Assembly: GCA_011525185.1 (NCBI GenBank)
Contig: WTIQ01000179.1
Location: 1-11,271, forward strand
Length of the DNA stretch: 11,271 nucleotides
Direction of reading: 5' to 3'
Source: Paracoccaceae bacterium
GTDB lineage: Bacteria; Pseudomonadota; Alphaproteobacteria; Rhodobacterales; Rhodobacteraceae
Shown here: piece by piece, positions 7,140 through 11,271 of the stretch
Numbering within the stretch: the stretch's first letter is position 1
Layout: every line of letters starts with the position of its first letter
Translations under genes and position numbers: made by a program
Notes under the pieces: generated by a model
Seen by the model: the letters and a program-made list of their open reading frames with translations, nothing else
Databases searched by the model: none
Told to the model about the DNA's origin: nothing

Positions 7140-7948
7140 TACGTTGGATGAAATAAGCCTGCTTTCGACAAGGTAAAAATATCGCACCCCGTTGCAGTCA
7201 CACCAATGGAATGCTCAAATTGTGCAGACAGCGACTTGTCACGCGTAACGGCTGTCCATTCATCTGCCAAAACCTTGGTCTCAGGGCGACCCAAATTCAC
7301 CATGGGTTCAATGGTGAAAAACATACCCTCTTCGAGCACTGGTCCTGTACCCGCACGTCCATAATGGAGAACATTGGGCGGCGCATGAAAAACACGGCCA
7401 AGGCCATGACCACAAAAATCACGCACCACTGACATGCGCTCTGCTTCTACATAGGATTGAATCGCATGCCCAATATCGCCAAACGTATTCCCAGGCTTTA
7501 CCACATCGATGGCGCGCATCAGTGAATCATGAGTGACGTCCAAAAGCCGCTCCACTTTCCGCGATGGCTTTCCCGCAACATACATGCGCGATGTGTCACC
7601 ATACCACCCGTCCACAATGACCGTGACATCGATGTTGAGAATGTCTCCGTCTTTGAGGCGTTTGTCGCTGGGGATACCGTGGCACACGACGTGGTTTACA
7701 CTGATACAGCTGGCATGTTGATATCCACGATATCCGATCGTGGCAGAGGTCGCACCTGCTTCATCAACTTTCGTTTCAATAAATTTATCGATTTCGGCAG
7801 TTGTTTGACCAACAAATACAAGGTCTTTGACCTGATCTAAGATTTCAGATGCCAGCGCCCCAGCCTTGTGCATGCCCGCGAAATCTTCCTCTTGGAAGAT
7901 ATTGATGCCGTCACGGGTTCGGCGGGGTTCAGCGCTCTTTTTAAACAT
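7136..7948 (-). CDS. map: methionine aminopeptidase, type I
   Basis: This 270-residue dinuclear metalloenzyme removes the initiator methionine from nascent proteins. All five metal ligands are visible (numbered from the first of two Met codons): Asp108 in NIDVTV, Asp119 in YGDTSR, His182 in FCGHGLG, Glu215 in FTIEPM and Glu246 in QFEHSIGV. The substrate-contacting His91 is in VVCHGIP, and GYRGYQHASCISVN precedes it. Two ATG codons abut at 7951-7946; AGAGGA (7959-7954) is only two bases from the first and five from the second, so I favour 7948, but 7951 would add just one residue. The stop TAG (7138-7136) overlaps the stop of the convergent LysR-type gene by two bases. sfsA lies 56 bases upstream on the same strand, with no clear promoter between, so they probably form an operon. 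Confidence 0.95.
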   Translation of the reverse strand: MFKKSAEPRRTRDGINIFQEEDFAGMHKAGALASEILDQVKDLVFVGQTTAEIDKFIETKVDEAGATSATIGYRGYQHASCISVNHVVCHGIPSDKRLKDGDILNIDVTVIVDGWYGDTSRMYVAGKPSRKVERLLDVTHDSLMRAIDVVKPGNTFGDIGHAIQSYVEAERMSVVRDFCGHGLGRVFHAPPNVLHYGRAGTGPVLEEGMFFTIEPMVNLGRPETKVLADEWTAVTRDKSLSAQFEHSIGVTATGCDIFTLSKAGLFHPTY

Positions 7949-8004
7949 CATTATCCTCTAGGGCATGTACAAGCGATCAGACTGCTGTCGTTCGCCAAGC
8001 CGCT

Positions 8005-8709
8005 CTATAGACCCGACTGGACCACTTTGTCTACCCAAATACCGTGCGGCGTGATCTGCGTCGAAAGGCAGATCACCTCAACACCAGAACCAACCACAAC
8101 ATCCAAAGCATTCGCATAGATAGGATCAATATCAGACGCCGCAGCAAAGCGCACACAGTCCGTCCGTTGGATGAGATAAAGCATAACCGCCTGATGGCCT
8201 TTGGCGCACATAGTACTCAACTCATTGAGGTGCTTTGTCCCTCTTTGCGTGACACTATCGGGAAATTCAGCCAAACCATCCTGACGCTTTAACGTCACAC
8301 TTTTGACCTCCACGTAACAGTCACTCCCATCGGCGTGTGATAACAAAAAATCGATCCGACTGTTCTGACCATATTTCACTTCTGCTCGCAGGCGGTCATA
8401 GCTGTCTAAACTTGGTATGCTCTTTTCAACCAGTGCTTCACGCACAATGCTATTGGCTTTGCCTGTATCAATACCCACAAAGTGCCCCGCTTCCAGCTCA
8501 ACAAGCCGCCAGCCGTATTTCAATTTTTTACGGGGATCATCATTTGGCTCGACCCAAATCTTTTGTCCAACCTCAGTGAGGCCAAGCATAGAACCAGGAT
8601 TAGGACAATGAGCCGTCACCTGTTGACCATCCTCCAGCTCGATATCCGCGAGAAATCGTTTATAACGACGCAAAAGACGGGCGGGCAAAAGCGGGGTTTG
8701 AAAGCGCAT
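8005..8709 (-). CDS. sfsA: SfsA DNA/RNA nuclease-family protein
   Basis: The 234-residue product is an SfsA homologue. The E. coli protein was named for stimulating maltose gene expression and is now described as a nucleic-acid-binding nuclease with an N-terminal OB-like domain and a PD-(D/E)xK catalytic domain. Family blocks are LLRRYKRFLADIELEDG (12-28), TAHCPNPGSMLGL (32-44), SIVREAL (87-93), and the catalytic cluster SRIDFLL (Asp120) with YVEVKSVTL (Glu134, Lys136), then PDSVTQRGTKHL (150-161). The start ATG 8709 gives the normal N-terminus, though no good ribosome-binding site lies within ten bases. It is divergent from the MoCF gene with 43 bases between starts and probably cotranscribed with map downstream. 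Confidence 0.94.
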   Translation of the reverse strand: MRFQTPLLPARLLRRYKRFLADIELEDGQQVTAHCPNPGSMLGLTEVGQKIWVEPNDDPRKKLKYGWRLVELEAGHFVGIDTGKANSIVREALVEKSIPSLDSYDRLRAEVKYGQNSRIDFLLSHADGSDCYVEVKSVTLKRQDGLAEFPDSVTQRGTKHLNELSTMCAKGHQAVMLYLIQRTDCVRFAAASDIDPIYANALDVVVGSGVEVICLSTQITPHGIWVDKVVQSGL

Positions 8710-8726
8710 GCGTTGCGTTTATACCG

Positions 8727-8740
8727 CCTCTATCGAGAGG
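8727..8740. promoter_or_regulatory. small hairpin in the sfsA / MoCF divergent gap
   Basis: CCTCT (8727-8731) and AGAGG (8736-8740) form a five-base perfect dyad around ATCG, in the 43-base gap between two divergent starts. In the plus-strand transcript the second arm is a Shine-Dalgarno-like AGAGG, but AAGGTG at 8743-8748 lies closer to ATG 8753 and remains free. A role as operator or weak RNA hairpin is possible; it could be chance. Confidence 0.2.
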
Positions 8741-8752
8741 AAAAGGTGAAAT

Positions 8753-9475
8753 ATGGCAAATCCAACCGCCGCAATGCTTGTGATTGGAGATGAAATCCTA
8801 TCTGGTCGCACACGGGACGCAAACATGCACCATCTCGCAGGTGCATTTACCCAGATTGGCATCGACCTAAAGGAAGTGCGTGTGATCAGCGACGATCATA
8901 GCGCCATCGTCGCGGCTGCGCGCAGTTTGTCAAAACAATTTGACCACGTCGTGACCTCGGGCGGTATAGGCCCAACGCATGATGATATAACCGCTGATGC
9001 AATTGCAGACGCATTTCATGTTAGTATTGACGTGCGAGAAGACGCATATGCCATCTTAAAAAACTACTACGCCGAAAAGAACATTGAGTTAAACGAAGCA
9101 CGTTTGCGCATGGCACGTATTCCACAAAATGCCTCTTTGATCGACAACCCAGTCTCTGGCGCACCTGGCTTCACCCTTGAAAACGTACATGTCCTCGCAG
9201 GCGTTCCACGTATCTTTCAAGCCATGCTAGAAAATGTGATCGCAACGCTGAAAGGCGGGTCACCGATCCTAAGCGAAACACTCAAAATTCTCCAAGGAGA
9301 GGGCGATATTGCAAAACAACTCAGCGCTGTATCAGGCGCCTTTCAAGACGTTTCTTTTGGCTCATATCCCTTTCAAGAAGATGGGCGTCACGGCACCAAT
9401 ATCGTGATGCGAGGCCCAGATCCAGAGCGCCTTACGCGCGCCAAATCAGAATTGATAGAAAAGCTTGAATTATGA
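8753..9475 (+). CDS. CinA N-terminal / molybdopterin-binding (MoCF) domain protein
   Basis: The 240-residue protein carries the MoCF_biosynth fold of CinA ('competence/damage-inducible protein A'), whose N-terminal domain is linked to ADP-ribose/pyridine-nucleotide hydrolysis. Key motifs are VIGDEILSGRTRDAN (10-24), the nucleotide/pterin loop TSGGIGPTHDDITADAIA (68-85), RMARIPQNASLIDNPVSGAPGF (119-140 region) and the VHVLAGVPRIF block (145-155). The separate C-terminal nicotinamide-nucleotide amidase domain of full-length CinA is absent, so this is the short single-domain form, normal in many alphaproteobacteria. ATG 8753 is preceded by AAGGTG with four bases spacing. The stop overlaps the next start (ATGA 9472-9475). 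It heads a tight plus-strand operon continuing to the window end. Confidence 0.92.
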   Translation: MANPTAAMLVIGDEILSGRTRDANMHHLAGAFTQIGIDLKEVRVISDDHSAIVAAARSLSKQFDHVVTSGGIGPTHDDITADAIADAFHVSIDVREDAYAILKNYYAEKNIELNEARLRMARIPQNASLIDNPVSGAPGFTLENVHVLAGVPRIFQAMLENVIATLKGGSPILSETLKILQGEGDIAKQLSAVSGAFQDVSFGSYPFQEDGRHGTNIVMRGPDPERLTRAKSELIEKLEL

Positions 9476-10194
9476 CACCTCCTTCTTCGACTATATTTGA
9501 GATTTTGGACGCAACTTGGCCTGCGCATCGCCTGATTAAACAGGGACCGTTTACCCTCAGACAGGGGAAAGGAGGCGGCAAGCGCGTTTCGGCGGCAAGC
9601 CTCAATGACGTTTTTAATGAAAGCGATATTGAAAACGCCGAAGAAACGATGGGCAGACTGTCCCAAACGCCTCTCTTTTCCTTGCGACCTCAGGACCGTG
9701 AGCTCGACCGACATCTTGAGCAGCGCGGTTATGATGTGGTTGATCCCTGTAATATCTATGGCATTTCCTCCGCAATGCTCGCCGAGGTTACCCCTCCAAG
9801 CGTCAGTATGTTCGAAATCTGGGAGCCTTTGGAAATCCAAAAGGATATCTGGGCGACAGGTGGCATTCAAAAAGCGCGCTTGGCGATCATGACACGCGCT
9901 ATTGAGCCCAAAACAAGCATTTTGATGCGTTGGGACAATCATCCAGCGGGGACCGCCTTCGTCGGTATTTATGAGGGCGTCGCTATGGCTCATGCCATTG
10001 AAGTTTTGGAGCATCAACGCGGCAAGGGCGTTGCAACGATGGCAATGCACCAGATCGGTCGTTGGGCACTGAAGCATGGAGCGCCAGAGGTTCAAGTCAT
10101 CTGCACCAAGGAAAATAAAGCGGCAAACGCGCTTTATACTTCCCTTGGGATGACGGTTGTGGGAGAATATCACTATAGAATGAAAGGGATATAA
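9472..10194 (+). CDS. GNAT-family N-acetyltransferase
   Basis: The 240-residue protein has a clear GNAT fold in its C-terminal half. The acetyl-CoA pyrophosphate loop is HQRGKGVATMAM (about 181-192, RxxGxA form), preceded by the strand AMAHAIEVLE, and motif B is ENKAANALYTSLGMTVVGEYHYR (about 214-236), typical of enzymes that place an Asn/Ala and Tyr at the CoA site. The N-terminal half (PAHRLIKQGPFTLRQGKGGG, then SAASL near residues 17-43) has a degenerate GNAT-like look, so the protein may be a tandem-GNAT type with only one active half. Substrate is unknown. The start overlaps the MoCF stop, and the stop TAA (10192-10194) abuts the next ATG, so it is firmly inside the operon. Confidence 0.88.
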   Translation: MTPPSSTIFEILDATWPAHRLIKQGPFTLRQGKGGGKRVSAASLNDVFNESDIENAEETMGRLSQTPLFSLRPQDRELDRHLEQRGYDVVDPCNIYGISSAMLAEVTPPSVSMFEIWEPLEIQKDIWATGGIQKARLAIMTRAIEPKTSILMRWDNHPAGTAFVGIYEGVAMAHAIEVLEHQRGKGVATMAMHQIGRWALKHGAPEVQVICTKENKAANALYTSLGMTVVGEYHYRMKGI

Positions 10195-10767
10195 ATGTCC
10201 GCAGACACATCTGTCACAGCCCTCGATCTACCGATGGTCGATCCGCTTCCCGCAGAAACACAGAAATATTTCGATATATGCCAAGAAAAACTCGGAATGG
10301 TTCCGAATGTGCTGCAGGCTTATGCCTTTGATATTGCTAAGCTAAATGCCTTTACAGCCATGTATAACGATTTAATGCTCGCGGAGAGCGGACTTAGTAA
10401 ATTAGAGCGTGAAATGATCGCTGTGACGGTCTCCTCTATCAACAAGTGCTTTTATTGTCTTACGGCGCACGGGGCGGCGGTGCGGCAATTGTCAGGCGAT
10501 CCGCAACTTGGGGAAATGCTCGTCATGAATTATCGGGTTGCCCCGATAACGCCACGACAACGCACAATGTTAGAGTTTGCTGAAAAAGTCACCAAAGCAA
10601 GCGCAGAAATTACCGAAGACGACCGGCAAGGCCTTCGAGATCACGGCTTTAGTGATCGCGATATTTGGGATATTGCCAATGTGACTGGTTTTTATAACAT
10701 GAGCAACCGCGTTGCCAGCGCGACTGACATGCGCCCAAACGATGAATATCATTCGCTACACCGCTAG
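10195..10767 (+). CDS. peroxidase-related carboxymuconolactone decarboxylase (AhpD-like) protein
   Basis: The 190-residue, all-helical protein matches the 'peroxidase-related enzyme' branch of the carboxymuconolactone decarboxylase/AhpD family. The redox-active motif is NKCFYCLTAHGAAVR with Cys85, Cys88 and His92, and the preceding SKLEREMIAVTVSSIN carries the acidic residues (Glu71, Glu73) of the proton relay seen in AhpD. The C-terminal block FSDRDIWDIANVTGFYNMSNRVASAT (about 142-167) is also typical. AhpD-type proteins act as thiol peroxidases or disulfide reductants, but the substrate for this branch is not established. ATG 10195 directly follows the GNAT stop, with AAGGG at 10184-10188 as ribosome-binding site. 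Length is the usual one for this subfamily. Confidence 0.93.
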   Translation: MSADTSVTALDLPMVDPLPAETQKYFDICQEKLGMVPNVLQAYAFDIAKLNAFTAMYNDLMLAESGLSKLEREMIAVTVSSINKCFYCLTAHGAAVRQLSGDPQLGEMLVMNYRVAPITPRQRTMLEFAEKVTKASAEITEDDRQGLRDHGFSDRDIWDIANVTGFYNMSNRVASATDMRPNDEYHSLHR

Positions 10768-11271
10768 GCTGCCTTTTATTGTTTTGCATCTCACTGCGTC
10801 CGCTGTCGGCGCAGGAGAGGTAGAGCTTGGCTCGCTGTTGCCAAGCGCCATGCAGCAAACAGCGCAAGTAGTGAGTGATTTTGACGTCTATCAAGCCCCT
10901 ATCGCGCCGTTTGTAGATGGAACACTATCCACAATTGAAGTGAGTGGTCCCACCATTAAAACATCTTGGACATCGAAAAACACGGCTGTGACGACTGATC
11001 AACTTGTCCAGCCTTTGATCGCGTCATTACAAGAGATGGATTACGAGGTTTTGTTTGACTGCACAACGCAATCCTGTGGCGGCTTTGACTTTCGCTATTC
11101 CATTGAAACACTTCCACCACCCGCTTTATTCATCAACTTGAGCGACTTCAGATTTGCGGCCTTACAGAAAAATCAAACGTACCTCACGATTCTCGCAAGC
11201 AGGCTTGGCGAAACACTATCGCTGCAAATTATTGATGCGCAACAAGGCGAAATCAGCGACTTGTATTATGA
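10742..11271 (+). CDS. exported protein, DUF4892/OmpA-type N-terminal domain (partial at window end)
   Basis: A frame opens at ATG 10742 and stays open through 176 codons to the window edge. The N-terminus looks like a Sec signal peptide: a charged start MNIIRYTAR, a hydrophobic stretch LPFIVLHLTASAV and a cleavage-like VGA near residue 24. The mature part contains DYEVLFDCTTQSCGGFDFRY (about 100-119), a two-cysteine LF-C...CGG-F segment like that of DUF4892-type N-terminal domains found fused to C-terminal OmpA peptidoglycan-binding domains. The OmpA domain would lie beyond the window, so the full assignment is tentative. The start overlaps the AhpD-like gene by 26 bases, with no obvious ribosome-binding site, so expression probably depends on coupling; a later start would lose the signal peptide. 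Likely periplasmic or outer-membrane. Confidence 0.65.
   Translation, partial: MNIIRYTARLPFIVLHLTASAVGAGEVELGSLLPSAMQQTAQVVSDFDVYQAPIAPFVDGTLSTIEVSGPTIKTSWTSKNTAVTTDQLVQPLIASLQEMDYEVLFDCTTQSCGGFDFRYSIETLPPPALFINLSDFRFAALQKNQTYLTILASRLGETLSLQIIDAQQGEISDLYY

Noticed and set aside
9388..10173. Long minus-strand open frame (261 codons) opposite the GNAT gene
   Set aside because: It lies wholly antisense to a protein with clear GNAT motifs and tight operon spacing; its translation is rich in Cys, His and Arg and shows no domain.

Overview
The window looks like a chromosomal segment of a moderate-GC (about half GC) alphaproteobacterium, most likely a marine member of the Rhodobacterales/Roseobacter group. 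This is inferred from protein character and from gene order familiar in that group: the RidA - (glycerophosphodiesterase) - COG3146 acyltransferase - pterin dehydratase run, ferredoxin-reductase-like protein next to rsmD, and sfsA-map divergent from a CinA-type MoCF protein. No tRNA, rRNA, CRISPR array, phage gene or intact mobile element is visible. Most of the window is ordinary housekeeping sequence. I see no convincing undescribed system, and the main interest is several decaying genes.

Layout. (1) 1-1377: the last codons of a probable type I secretion ATPase/permease, coupled by an ATGA overlap to its HlyD-family periplasmic adaptor. (2) 1437-3649: a RidA-family protein, a short decayed stretch that appears to be the remnant of a glycerophosphodiester phosphodiesterase, a COG3146 FemAB/GNAT-like acyltransferase, and pterin-4a-carbinolamine dehydratase (phhB), the last two coupled by ATGA. 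(3) 3650-4384: a region with a possible terminator and a doubtful reverse-strand ORF remnant, then a 1-Cys Prx5-type peroxiredoxin on the minus strand and a short divergent promoter region. (4) 4385-6156: a ferredoxin/rubredoxin-reductase-type flavoprotein coupled by GTGA to the 16S rRNA methyltransferase rsmD. (5) 6306-7139: a LysR-family regulator broken by one in-frame TAA at codon 86, with the rest of the reading frame intact. (6) 7136-8709, minus strand: sfsA followed by methionine aminopeptidase (map); the map stop codon overlaps the LysR stop codon. (7) 8753-11271, plus strand: a tight operon of a MoCF/CinA-N protein, a GNAT acetyltransferase, an AhpD-like peroxidase-related protein, and the start of an exported protein that resembles the N-terminal domain of DUF4892/OmpA-type envelope proteins and runs off the window.

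How the genes fit together. The T1SS pair would export an unlinked substrate. Redox and damage-control functions recur (RidA, pterin dehydratase, peroxiredoxin, flavin reductase, AhpD-like protein), but they lie in separate transcription units and nothing in the sequence joins them into one pathway. Short stop/start overlaps (70-73, 3350-3353, 5596-5599, 9472-9475, and the relic at 1898-1901) show that translational coupling is the usual arrangement here.
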